The translations under genes were made by a program, and so were the position numbers. From Cordylochernes scorpioides (taxonomy: Eukaryota > Arthropoda > Arachnida > Pseudoscorpiones > Chernetidae), in the NCBI GenBank assembly GCA_030710605.1, contig CP092876.1:62744115-62808114 (forward strand): a DNA stretch of 64,000 nt, read 5' to 3'. The notes beneath the pieces were generated by a model. The model made no database searches. It worked only from the letters and a program-made list of their open reading frames with translations, and was not told the DNA's origin. Positions 23,965 through 33,076 of the stretch are shown here, one piece after another (position 1 is the stretch's first letter; each line of letters begins with the position of its first letter).

Positions 23965-24825
23965 TATATATATTGAATATTGTATTAATTTTAATCGTTA
24001 TTGATATTATTTTACCACGGTAGAAATCTTTAACGCCACAACGACATTTAAACCAAAGCCCATCACCGCCCATTGGAAGGCTTTGAACCAAGTTCGGAGA
24101 TCCTAGATGTTTCTTAAGTAAAGGTTTTAAAGAACAGTTGGGTCAATAAAAATTAATTTGATATCATTTGTTAAAAGGAGGAATTTCGCTGCATGTATGA
24201 GAAGCAAACATTAATTACAAGTTGAATATAATTTTTGCATACTTATAGTATTGTTGAATACTATCATTTCGTTTTGCAATATTTACCTAGGCGATTATTT
24301 AATTATACGTTATCCAAATATATATACCTGGCTTCGTCCACATTGAGCCCAAGTTAATACTTGAATGACCATATGAATTTGAAAAAATAATGTTATTATT
24401 TATATCATTATTTTTATTAGAATAGTAAACTCCTATTGGTCCTGAATCTCCATCAGACCTCTCATATGGGAGGTCTCCAACATCATATAGCGGCCACCCG
24501 ACCTGCAGGGCTTGCTCTTCGGCATAGGGCTGGATGACAATGCCATCCTCGTGTCTGCCAAGTCATCCATACACAGGTTATTTCTGTGCCTTGAGATGAG
24601 GGGAGAGTCCCTTACTGTGTGGTGGAGGACTCTTTGTCGTTGTCTCCTGGACTTTACCTAACTGTAAATAGTTACCTCTTTTATTTTATCATTTTTTAAT
24701 TCTATCTTTTTTGATGTCAATAGATAATTATTGAATCTATTAAATCTCTCTTTCACACACACACAACACACACACTACACATACATTAATTATAAAATAA
24801 AAATATAGACAAGAGTGGGTTATCT
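23965..24825. other. Intergenic DNA downstream of gene B
   Basis: No recognisable gene. It contains a GC-richer block at 24470-24690 of unknown origin and a short CA-repeat at 24751-24776. The 3' UTR of gene B should lie in its right part, but no canonical AATAAA follows the stop codon closely. Confidence 0.4.
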
Positions 24826-25052
24826 TTATTCGCATTTGTACAACTTTCTGACTCTCTCAATGTCGTATTCGGACATTCCTTTTTTGGAGTAAGGATTTGT
24901 GAGCTTATGGACCTTGTTCTTGTCCTCCATGGTCTTGGAGCGGCCATCCTTGGAGAAAGCTGTCTCCCCGTAGATCATGACGGACTCATAGTCGAATTTG
25001 TTGTAGAGACGGTTCTCTGCAGGTCTAAGTTTTCTGAAGTTACTTTCTTTGC
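24826..25052 (-). CDS. Gene B, exon 6: astacin Met-turn and C-terminus
   Basis: A terminal exon of 227 bp. The acceptor AG is at 25054-25053 and the stop TAA ends at 24826. It encodes residues 182-255: the Met-turn SVMIY (M206, Y208) that underlies the zinc site in metzincins, and a final Cys (C254) one residue before the stop, expected to pair with C101. The usual astacin Met-turn SxMHY has Ile here in place of His; gene C agrees. The protein ends at the catalytic domain, with no CUB or EGF extension. It is 85-90% identical by eye to exon 6 of gene C. Confidence 0.9.
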
Positions 25053-25791
25053 CTAGAAAAACACATTATCAATTTTTATTTAACGAATTAAATTATTATA
25101 TTTATATGTAAAGGAACTTTACAATTTGCGAATATAGGCTTCACCAAAATATATTTATCATATATCAACTTAAAAATATATAAAATATTTGAAAATATAT
25201 TTTATGATTTTTTCACTAATATATAGATTGAAAGAATCTCTTTTTTTCAAACTGTCATGGTGCAGCCACATGTTGGTTTATGTTAGGTTAATTTAGCACT
25301 AATAAAGTCAAAATTTTCGTTGCAGATAGTTTGCTACATATCTATCTTCAGACTCAATATGATAATATATATGAAAAATAAACACATTGTTAAAGATTCA
25401 TTATGTTTCTACTTACATTACTATGTAAATTATAGCTTTATAATGTCCCATTTTGCATTATTTATTCTATATCATTTGTTTCTTTAATAAGGTCAAACTC
25501 CTATAATTCCAATTGGATTGAAAAGTAGATCAATTTTTAAATAGATTACATATTGTAGATGATTGTAAATATTCTATATAAATTATCATAAAAAGTTTTA
25601 ATTTGTGTATATATTCTGCACGTGATTGGCTTATAGATCTTTGCTTTTATTCAATGAAGAAATTCTCTGAGAACATTCTAGATTTTCACAAAACTTCAAT
25701 GGGTGTAGTATATAAGCCAGCTGAGACTGCACTAGCATATTATATTGTATTATAAATTACTTTATGTATTATTTACGAACGGAAAAATATG

Positions 25792-25864
25792 TCCAGGGTA
25801 GCCTAGTGGGCATGGAATCTCCCCGGTAAGCGGAACACTGTGGGTTCGATTCCCATCCCTGGAC
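25792..25864 (+). tRNA. tRNA-like sequence, probably the head of a SINE
   Basis: TCCAGGG at 25792-25798 pairs with CCCTGGA at 25857-25863. An A box (TAGCCTAGTGG) and a perfect T-arm with B box (GTGGG TTCGATT CCCAT) are present. The D and anticodon stems do not close well, so I cannot assign an anticodon. It joins directly to a repeat body (CTTTTATTTTTCCG...), which points to a tRNA-derived SINE or tRNA pseudogene. Confidence 0.5.
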
Positions 25865-26010
25865 ACTTTTATTTTTCCGTTTATCATTACTCTTCACAAT
25901 TCACCCTTTCATACCTCATCCAAAAGGTTAGAAATAATCATTATTTCTCCTTGAAATAAATTTTGAATTTTCGTTGAAAAAAAACACATGCGGGATAGTA
26001 TTTCAAATGT
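25865..26010 (+). repeat. SINE-like body following the tRNA-like head
   Basis: CACTTTTATTTTTCCGTT, ATTACTCTTCAC, TTTCATACCTCATC, GTTAGAA and TTTCTC blocks match both arms of the palindrome inserted in the Penelope-like RT at 31188-31436. Confidence 0.55.
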
Positions 26011-26289
26011 CGTTTTAAAATATCTTTATAAGTCCAACTCTATCTACATATATTTGATTCCACTTATTTTAAATAAGCTTTAAGACATAGCCATTCGCCC
26101 ACGTCTTATATTTATCGCAGAAAATGTTTCATACGTTTTTTTTTATTCAACGAGAACGCATATTTTGCATATGAATATGTTTTAAAGAATATGTTTAATA
26201 TGAAAGTTGATGGAAGAGGGGTATAAAACATCGATTTTCGACAGCCACGACTTAGAATTGAATCACGCTTTGGTCACTCTTTATGACAG

Positions 26290-26520
26290 AAATATTTTAC
26301 TTCAATTTCCCCCGAATCTTGCTGAAGTCCTAGCCCATTAGTGAGTACAAGTAACAAAAGAAAAGCTCTGGCATACTTAGAAATGTATAAGTCGAACTGC
26401 TATCCATATATGCAGACAATGTGGTCACTTGCAATAAAATTACTCGCTTACTACACACCATGTTTATCATGAACCCTACCATGCGTACTACGAATAATTA
26501 AAAAATATATATATAATTTA
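26290..26520. repeat. Diverged Helitron interior and SINE-like remnant
   Basis: CTTGCTGAAGTCCTAGCCCATTAGTGAGTACAAGTAAC resembles Helitron positions 13635-13680, in separate short blocks. The following TTACTACACACCATG...TGCGTAC resembles the SINE-like block at 14090-14186 inverted. Confidence 0.4.
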
Positions 26521-26570
26521 TTTGAATATATTAAAGATCATTTTTGGTTGGTAGTTGATTCAGAGAAAAA

Positions 26571-26674
26571 AAAAACACAGCCTCATCAACCAAACATTCC
26601 ACTGAAAAGAGTGACAGGAAGTCACTGAAACGTCGGGAGTTAAACTATAGGTTGATGTGGCTGTGCTTTTTTAA
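26571..26674 (+). ncRNA. Small fold-back element with hammerhead-like core
   Basis: Outer arms AAAAAACACAGCCTCATCAACC and GGTTGATGTGGCTGTGCTTTTTT pair, apart from single differences. In the loop lies CTGAAAA (26602-26608), a hairpin AGTGAC/GTCACT (26609-26625) and GAAACGTC (26627-26634). That is the hammerhead order with the conserved G8 changed to A. The outer arms would form an extended stem I. Confidence 0.5.
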
Positions 26675-26693
26675 TCTAAATTATTTGAATATA

Positions 26694-26869
26694 CAGTTAA
26701 ACCTGTCTATAGCGCTTCCTCTTGGGACTCACCAAAATAGGGTGCTATAGAGGGGGGTGCTATAGACAGGTCACTTTTAATGTAAATCGAATCGTACTAC
26801 GTATTTAAAATCGGGCGTTATAGAGAGGAAGGCGTTATTTAGAGGGGGCGCTATAGACAGGTTTAACTG
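26694..26869. mobile_element. Pogo/Tigger-type MITE with TA target duplication
   Basis: Ends CAGTTAAACCTGTCTATAGCG and CGCTATAGACAGGTTTAACTG are inverted; TA flanks each side (26692-26693, 26870-26871). TATAG motifs recur in the 176-bp interior. The CAGTTAAACC ends fit the pogo/Tigger group of Tc1/mariner elements. Non-coding. Confidence 0.85.
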
Positions 26870-26963
26870 TAGTATAATAAAAAATATTTCTAAAAGAGCT
26901 CTATGATTCATCATGATTTAAAATCTCAAATGTCACGTACGCGGATAGCAGCTAGCTACATAC

Positions 26964-27139
26964 CTTCGGAGATGTTCTCCCAGTAGATGTTGATGTAATC
27001 GTCTCTGTCAGAACGGCTCTGCTCGTGATAGAAGCCCAGAGCGTGGCCGATCTCATGGACCACAGTGCCGATGTTGTGGCAACCACTGCCCAGAGATAGA
27101 GGCTGCTTGGCTGTTACCATCCCCACATAGGAATAACAC
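26964..27139 (-). CDS. Gene B, exon 5: astacin zinc-binding exon
   Basis: 176 bp between acceptor AG (27141-27140) and donor GTATGT (26963-26958). It encodes residues 123-180 with CYSYVG at the start, SLGSGC (C142, partner of C123) and the astacin signature [20 protein letters not shown]150, H154 and H160 bind zinc and E151 is the general base. Astacins cleave peptide bonds in extracellular proteins after secretion. The exon has the same length and phases as exon 5 of gene C. It is separated from exon 4 by about 17 kb of nested mobile elements and one gap, so its link to exon 4 is by phase and paralogy, not contiguity. Confidence 0.93.
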
Positions 27140-27427
27140 CTGGACCACAGAGATAGTTCATTACTCTAGTGTCTTATCTCTTTGTGGAATGCTACGACAT
27201 GGTAGAAACATGTTTTGAATAACGTATAGAGATGGGTAGATTTCGATATGGGAGAATTTCCGTTAACTCTTTAAATGTTGTGAAATATCGAATATTTTAT
27301 ATATTTAAAATGCCTTTCTCTCAAAATAAATGAGAGCCATGTATAAAAACTTCGAAAAAAATAACTTCTACAATAGGTTTCTTTTTATGAGGCATTAACG
27401 CGCATTATGAAAATTCGAAACTATTAT

Positions 27428-27606
27428 GGACGAGTATGATACTTTTTTTTTTTAAATTAAGCAATTTCTAATGCCCTTACTGCAATGAAAACATATTTTA
27501 ATGGGGGTTCACAAATTATGAACCAGGCCCTCCCAATAATTTTTCATTGCAGTAAGGCCAGTAAAAATTGTTTAATTAAAAAAAAAAAGAATCATACGCA
27601 TCAATA
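27428..27606. repeat. Fold-back element related to module M
   Basis: GAGTATGATAC...TTAAGCAATTT...CTTACTGCAATGAAAA is inverted as TTTTCATTGCAGTAAGG...AATTGTTTAATTAA...GAATCATACGC. The centre contains GGGGGTTCA...TGAACC..GGCCCTCCC. Confidence 0.65.
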
Positions 27607-27690
27607 ATAGTTTCGAGGGTTCTTTTTATTGAGACAAACCAGCAAGATTTCGAGCAAAGCTGCTTTTCTATAAGCTCATCAAAGATTTTT
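27607..27690 (-). repeat. Repeat with degenerate hammerhead-like motif
   Basis: On the minus strand TTGATGA is followed by GAGC...GCTC and GAAA, then GTCTC. The first core C is T, and stem III is unclear. Weak. Confidence 0.25.
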
Positions 27691-27862
27691 CATATCTTCA
27701 TTAGCTTGTAGAAGAACAGTAACTTTAATGGAGCATTTTCTTGTTTGTCCAAATAAAAATAAACTTATTTTTAATGCATCATTATAGGAAGAGATTTTAT
27801 AAATCTCTAACTATTCTACCGAACAAAAATATCCTTATCGATGTTTCGGAAAAAAATATATA

Positions 27863-29032
27863 TGTGGTGAGAGCCTGTCGACTCTTGTAGAATCCTGTCG
27901 ACTCTCGCTATACTGTGGTAACCGAGGGTCTCTCGATGCGGTATGGTAACCGAAAGGGGCAAACCTGTAGTAACCGAGAGGGACAGTCAGGGCGTGNNNN
28001 NNNNNNNNNNNNNNNNNNNNNNNNNNNNNNNNNNNNNNNNNNNNNNNNNNNNNNNNNNNNNNNNNNNNNNNNNNNNNNNNNNNNNNNNNNNNNNNNGCGT
28101 GTCTTCCGTAAATATCTCTTGTTGGGGAGAGATTGCTTGGTCGTTTCGTTGGAATGGCCGGTTTGTTCCTCCATCTTCGCTCTTTCTCGCTTCTATCTGG
28201 ACAGGCTTCTTACCTTCTTCGTTTGTCGTGCCACCTCTCGTTTTGGTCATCCTGTCGGCTATAAATGTGGTGAGGTATCCTGTCGACTAAAAATGTAGTG
28301 AGGTCCTGTTGACTCTTGTAGAATCCTGTCGACTAAAACTGGGATGAGGTATCCAGTCGACTTAAACTGTGGTGTGAGTCCCTGTCGACTCTCACTATAC
28401 TGTGTTGATCGAGAGGAACAGTCAGGATGGGGAGTTTTCCAGTACCTCTCTGCACCTTGTAAGACCTTTAACAGTTCTCACAGAGTACAGACAGTCGTGG
28501 TCGAGGCAGAGTGGAAAGCTTGGGAATGTCCACACAAAAAACGAAGACACAGTTGCACTAGGAAAGTTCCGTGAACAGATAAAAGTTGAGCTAGGAGCGA
28601 AAGATGGAGAGATAGAAGAGTTCTTACTGGCCTACATGGTGGATGAGGTGGACCTCGGGTACAACCGACGAGGGCTCACGCAGATGGTGAAGTAACTGTC
28701 AAGTGACTGTGACGGAGGCTTTATATATATATTTTCTGAGAAAAGAAGTATTGCATTACAGCAGATGTGACAGGGGCGTGGATCGTCTGGTGAAATTGTA
28801 CACTGGCGCCGTGGCAGTTTCCATCTTTAGACCTTGTTGTTTTGGGACTGCTATATGCTCGATCTCTGCTTTAGCTCAACTCTTAATCTATTACAGAGTT
28901 TTATTTATTTATCCTCAGTTTGTACAAAGTACATTACATATGATGATGTAATGACACATGTCAATCATGCGTATAACATGAAAATCTTGTTATAAGTTAT
29001 ATACAATATGGGGGTGTTGCTTTAAATTACCA
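27863..29032 (+). mobile_element. Gapped copy of the 5.4-kb LTR family
   Basis: Begins TGTGGTGAGAG after an AT run, as the LTR start does elsewhere, and ends ATTACCA at 29032 before another AT run. The 100-base gap (27997-28096) replaces most of the 5' LTR and interior. After the gap, 28097-28260 matches 41165-41340 of the full copy, and 28370-29032 matches its 3' LTR. Short CCTGTCGACT-containing tandem motifs fill 28250-28400. Confidence 0.75.
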
Positions 29033-29059
29033 TATATATATGAAAAAACAATAGAAAAA

Positions 29060-30200
29060 ATAAAAGATAATATATATATGGAAGCAATGGTCGCCTCTCC
29101 CGTCAAAATTAACGTCAGAATCTGACGCCATCTATTGACCGTCGCCGCAACTAGCGGCATCGGGTCGGTGACAAAGCCACAACACCAACTTTGGCAAACT
29201 GATAAGCGTCCACCTAGAGACCATGGTTTCGGGCTAATGGCCCTCGTCAGTCTATATATATATATATATATATATTAGATAATAAAAGGCATATATTGGA
29301 TTTAATAAAATATTTATTAAATTACATTTTTGTATACACAAACTCAGCGCCGCATAGTGTTATAATATCACAGTTGAAATCAATTAAAATACAGAGTAGG
29401 TGGGAGAAATTTGTGCATGAAAAAATTATCATAAAAATGCAATCAAAAATGTAAAAAATCTTAAAATATTAAAGGAAAAAAAAAGAGTTCTATCTTATAT
29501 TAAAATTTTTTTAATATATAAATACAAAAAATAATTAATTAATAACTAATTTAGAGATAAATGTAAAAATATATGTATCTATTAAAACATTTGAAAATAA
29601 ATTTAAAATCATTTAAATAATAAACTGTAAGAACCTTTTTAAAAAAAGTTTAACAAAAAAATGTGGGTATTTAAAAAATTAATTTCAAAATTTATGGAGA
29701 TCGATTTATATATAAGAAAAAATTATAAAAAATGCATTAAAATGGAAGTTGAAACAATTTAGGATGTGATTATGAGAAAAAATAAATTAAAAAGTGGAAA
29801 CTAAAAAAGTTTAAATTATTGCATGTAATATGTTATAAATTTAATGTATCAATACTTTTGCGTTTTGAAGCGATAAATGTAAAAATAATTAAACAAGTGG
29901 TATGTATTAATTACAGGTTATTACTAATGTGTGAAAATATAATTTAAGAATTCGCGGGTATTACAACAAAATTTAAAAATTCATTAAAGCAAAAATAAAT
30001 AAATAAAGCAAAGTTATGAAATTTAAAAAACGGCACCTTTCCCTTTAAAATAGTACATAATAAGTCAAATCAAAAATAAAAATTAACTAATTGAAATTAA
30101 AATAATTAGACAAAAATTAAGAAGATCTAAATGGTGTGTAGATGTCTGGTAAATCAATTTTCCTATTTATGCTTTCCTTGTCTTCTACAGAGGCCCAGCT
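29060..30200 (-). mobile_element. 3' untranslated and terminal region of the Penelope-like element
   Basis: Very AT-rich DNA between the GIY-YIG stop (30203) and the hammerhead (29256), then a GC-richer terminal segment (TCTGACGCCATCTATTGACC, plus strand 29115-29145) to about 29060. It is bounded by an AT run. The position of the ribozyme at the element's end fits Penelope terminal repeats. Confidence 0.6.
29211..29256 (-). ncRNA. Type I hammerhead ribozyme, dimer-prone
   Basis: Minus strand: TAGA (stem I), CTGACGA (29250-29244), stem II GGGC/GCCC with loop CATTA, GAAA (29230-29227), the palindrome ACCATGGT (29227-29220) as stem III, cleavage base C (29219), then TCTA closing stem I. Every invariant hammerhead position is present. 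Stem III is self-complementary without a loop, so two copies should pair to cleave. Hammerheads are known in Penelope-like elements, which supports both calls. Confidence 0.8.
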
Positions 30201-30202
30201 TT

Positions 30203-30733
30203 CTAAAAACAATTGGCAGGGTTTTTCCTCAATATTCTGGTATAAAACAGCTGTTTTTTTTTAAATCCGGAGTGTGGTTGTTTTTTTAGTGCATGATCTA
30301 CAAGGAGAGACAGTGGGTTGTAATTTCTTAATCCAGATTTGTGTTGATTTATACGATCTTTGAGTGGTTTGCTGGTTTCTCCTATATAATTAGCATGGCA
30401 ATTGTTACAAGGTATTTTGTAAATTACGTTGATTTTGTTTTCCATTTTGTTAATTTGCATAGTGTCTGGATGGCGTAGGGCCTTTTTTAATTTCAAAGAT
30501 GATTGATAGGTGATTGTGATGTTGTATCTCTTTAGGACTCTGGCGATGCGTTCAGAGCCGTAGCTGTAGGGGAGGGAGCAGAAAAGCTTTTTTGATTGAT
30601 CAGGGGTGTTATTTATTGGTGGAGATTTTGGTTTATAAAAATGTTTTTCGATAAATTTGCTTGGGTGATTGTTGTTTTTTAATTCACTGAATATTCTATT
30701 TCTCTCCACTAAATCATTATTTTTGACGAGCAA
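30203..30733 (-). pseudogene. Penelope-like element: RT thumb and GIY-YIG endonuclease
   Basis: The frame contains LPYSYGSERIARVLKRYNI, then the GIY-YIG nuclease (VIYKIPCNNCHANYIGETSK, DRINQHKSG). GIY-YIG nicks the target DNA in these elements. It continues the RT at 30709-31187 but in a different frame: a frameshift lies near 30710-30735. The ORF ends near the expected C-terminus. Confidence 0.85.
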
Positions 30734-31187
30734 TGAGAATCTAATCTTTTGGAGAGAGATTTAACCACAGCGATTTTATGGTGAACTGGGCCAAAAGAAT
30801 TTAAATTTAAATAATTACCTGTGTGGGTTGATTTTCTAAAAATACTAGTTTCTATTTGGTTAAACTTTCTTTTGAGCTGTAAATCTAAAAATGCCAGAGA
30901 ATTATTATTTTCAATTTCATGTGTAAATTTTAAAAATGGTCGTAAATTATTTAAAAAATTTGAAATTACTACAAAATCTGATTCTGTAATGCGAAAAATA
31001 TCATCTATGTACCTTTTCCAAAAAATAATTTTGAGTTGCTTTGATTCTGTGATAACTTGATCAATTTGGTCCATGAAAATGTTTGCTAAAGCCGAAGAGA
31101 TAGGGTTTCCCATTGGTAAACCTTTGATTTGTCTGTAGAATTTATTTTGGTGGCTAAAATAATTGTGTTCCAAACAAAGTTTAATTA
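30709..31187 (-). pseudogene. Penelope-like reverse transcriptase, C-terminal part
   Basis: Motifs KGLPMGNPISSALANIFM and YIDDIFRI (catalytic YxDD) followed by NNSLAFLDLQL are characteristic of Penelope-type RT. The upstream part of the domain is displaced by a palindromic insertion and resumes at 31437. With the frameshift into the nuclease frame, this copy is dead. Confidence 0.88.
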
Positions 31188-31436
31188 AAATTATACCGCG
31201 AATGTTTCTTTTATAAAAATCGAAAAGAAATAGCGACATTTCTAACTTTGAGGATGAGGTATGGAAAGGTGAAACATGAAGAGTAATGGCGAACGGAACA
31301 CTTTTTATTTTTCCGTTCGCCATTACTCTTCATGTTTCACCTTTCCATACCTCATCTTCAAAGTTAGAATTGTCGCTATTTCTCTTTGAAAATAAATTTT
31401 CGATTTTTATAAAAGAAACATTCGCGGTATAATTTC
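31188..31436. repeat. Large palindrome inserted in the Penelope RT
   Basis: Arms of about 115 bp: ATTATACCGCGAATGTTTC... at the left and ...GAAACATTCGCGGTATAAT at the right, centred near 31303 (GAACGGAA / TTCCGTTC). The arms match the SINE-like body at 25865-26010. It interrupts RT between LIDLIKL and LCLEHNYF. Confidence 0.8.
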
Positions 31437-31673
31437 AATTTTCGTTCTACAATCATCAGCCGCGTTATATTGTATTTTAAAAGTTTAATTAAATCAATCA
31501 AAACCTCTGTGGAGAAGGGGAAATCTAGATTTTGATGGGTTTCTGTAAATTTTTGGAGTGCTAGAATAGCTTCATTGTGGGGAATTGAAGTGTAGAGTGA
31601 TTCAACGTCAAAAGATACCATACGGCTGTTATTAGAAATTGAAAGGTTTCTGATCGTTTTTGCAGCTATATAT
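31437..31673 (-). pseudogene. Penelope-like reverse transcriptase, N-terminal part
   Basis: Minus-strand frame with VSFDVESLYTSIPHNEA, the Penelope motif holding the first catalytic Asp, to LIDLIKL. Upstream the coding sequence stops abruptly at the gypsy LTR (31674); the rest of the element is not found on the other side of that insertion. Confidence 0.85.
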
Positions 31674-32017
31674 TGTTACATCATGATTAATGGCGTATTT
31701 CTTATATTATTTTTAATATATTTGAAATTTAAATTATATATTTATTTATTTTTATATAAAATATTCTATGATATTTATTTAAAACACAGATTATTTAGAT
31801 TGTCATCATTTGTATTTAGGTCCACGTGTGACTTCACTGCTCTCTTTGATGTGAGAAAATAAATAAAGTATTCTGGAGGCTACTAAAAGTAGACTTATCT
31901 CATTATTCCCTTTTATAAATTTGTAGGATGGTTGAAACACGCTCTGGTAAGATGCAAGACCCAGCACAGGAGAGAATCAAGGCTGAAGAGTCTGCCAAGC
32001 CGCAGCCTGGTGCAACA
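31674..32017 (+). mobile_element. 5' LTR of intact gypsy element
   Basis: 344 bp, TGTTACATCATG...GGTGCAACA, identical to the 3' LTR (36524-36867) except one visible base (c at 31822 versus a at 36672). The ends form short inverted repeats TGTT/AACA. AATAAA occurs at about 31859. The last 90 bp code for the first 30 gag residues. ATAT flanks the element on both sides, a plausible 4-bp duplication within an AT run. A possible primer-binding site TGGTAGAGATGC begins at 32020. Confidence 0.9.
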
Positions 32018-33076
32018 ATTGGTAGAGATGCTAGTTCCGACCCAGTTGTCCTGAATCCCAACATCGACATCCCCAAGTATGATGGAACGGAAGACCCTCG
32101 CCCATGGATTGAATCTCTTGAAGAAATTGGCTTCTTGTACCATTGGGCAGACTACATTATCTCTCGTTATGCCGCCATGAACATGACGGGAAGCGCTAAA
32201 ACCTGGTTGAATTTACACAAAGCTAGTTTCACGAGCTGGGAAAATATTAAAATCCGCCTCATTCAGGATTTTTCTTTGGACGCGAATAAAGAAGAACTTA
32301 GAATGAAGCTCAACAGAATGCAACACTGGAATGAACCAGCAATCAGGTTCGCGGAAGACATTCTAGTGTTGTGCAACAAGGTTGACCTCGCAATGGAAGA
32401 AGAAACAAAAATTGAACATGTTATTGGAGGACTGAAAAAAGAGTACTCATTCGCGCTCTACCTGAACCCTCCTAAAACGACCGATGACCTTCTTGTCGTG
32501 TGCAAGAAAATGGATTCTTTTGAAAAGAAGTATCGGGAACGTGTGGAGAAATCCAGAAACCTATATAACGGTCCACGCTATTCTAGACCCCAACAACAAT
32601 CGAGGTACGTGCCGCCGACTGCCGCACGAAACTACCAGACCACTTCCAGGCCCCAAGCCCCTGTTTCCAATAATTACAAGAACGACTCCCCTCCTACCCC
32701 CAGACAGTATCGAAACAACTTTCCCCAGCCCTCTACCCCTAGACGTCCTTATAATCCTAACTTTGTGCCGAAACCAAACCTTCAGAGAAACACTTACAAT
32801 AAAAGCCAAGAAGTGAGCAAAAATAGGACGGAAGATGGAAGACCAATCTGCTTTAAATGTAACAAGCCAGGGCACGTGGCCCGTTATTGTAGGGTCAAGT
32901 TTATAAGAATCCTAGAAGAGGATCCAGCAGATACCCAAGAGAAGGTCGAAGAAAAATGCCAAATGAATGAAATATCAGAGAAATCAGGACCTCGGCTTTA
33001 TGCTGATGTATGTCATAGCACACAGACAAATATTCCTACCCGGAATAGATATTCCGTGTTGGAAGATTTAAACTAA
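31928..33076 (+). CDS. Gag of the intact gypsy element
   Basis: 382 residues from ATG at 31928, which lies inside the 5' LTR. It has a capsid-like region (WADYIISRYAAMNMTGSAKTW, within residues 70-95), a Pro/Arg/Gln-rich linker and one CCHC zinc knuckle (CFKCNKPGHVARYC, about residues 309-322) for RNA binding. By family it assembles virus-like particles in the cytoplasm. The frame ends GAT TTA AAC TAA, with a slippery heptamer directly before the stop, so part of the ribosomes should shift to pol. Codon use and integrity suggest recent activity. Confidence 0.92.
   Translation: MVETRSGKMQDPAQERIKAEESAKPQPGATIGRDASSDPVVLNPNIDIPKYDGTEDPRPWIESLEEIGFLYHWADYIISRYAAMNMTGSAKTWLNLHKASFTSWENIKIRLIQDFSLDANKEELRMKLNRMQHWNEPAIRFAEDILVLCNKVDLAMEEETKIEHVIGGLKKEYSFALYLNPPKTTDDLLVVCKKMDSFEKKYRERVEKSRNLYNGPRYSRPQQQSRYVPPTAARNYQTTSRPQAPVSNNYKNDSPPTPRQYRNNFPQPSTPRRPYNPNFVPKPNLQRNTYNKSQEVSKNRTEDGRPICFKCNKPGHVARYCRVKFIRILEEDPADTQEKVEEKCQMNEISEKSGPRLYADVCHSTQTNIPTRNRYSVLEDLN
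33067..33073 (+). promoter_or_regulatory. -1 ribosomal frameshift site T TTA AAC
   Basis: In gag frame the bases read T TTA AAC followed at once by TAA (33074-33076). A -1 slip enters the pol frame, which is open through this point. This heptamer is a classic X XXY YYZ slippery site. I see no clear strong pseudoknot just downstream. Confidence 0.75.

Noticed and set aside
25792-25864. Functional tRNA gene
   Set aside because: Acceptor and T arms are good, but D and anticodon stems fail and it is joined to a repeat body; treated as SINE head.
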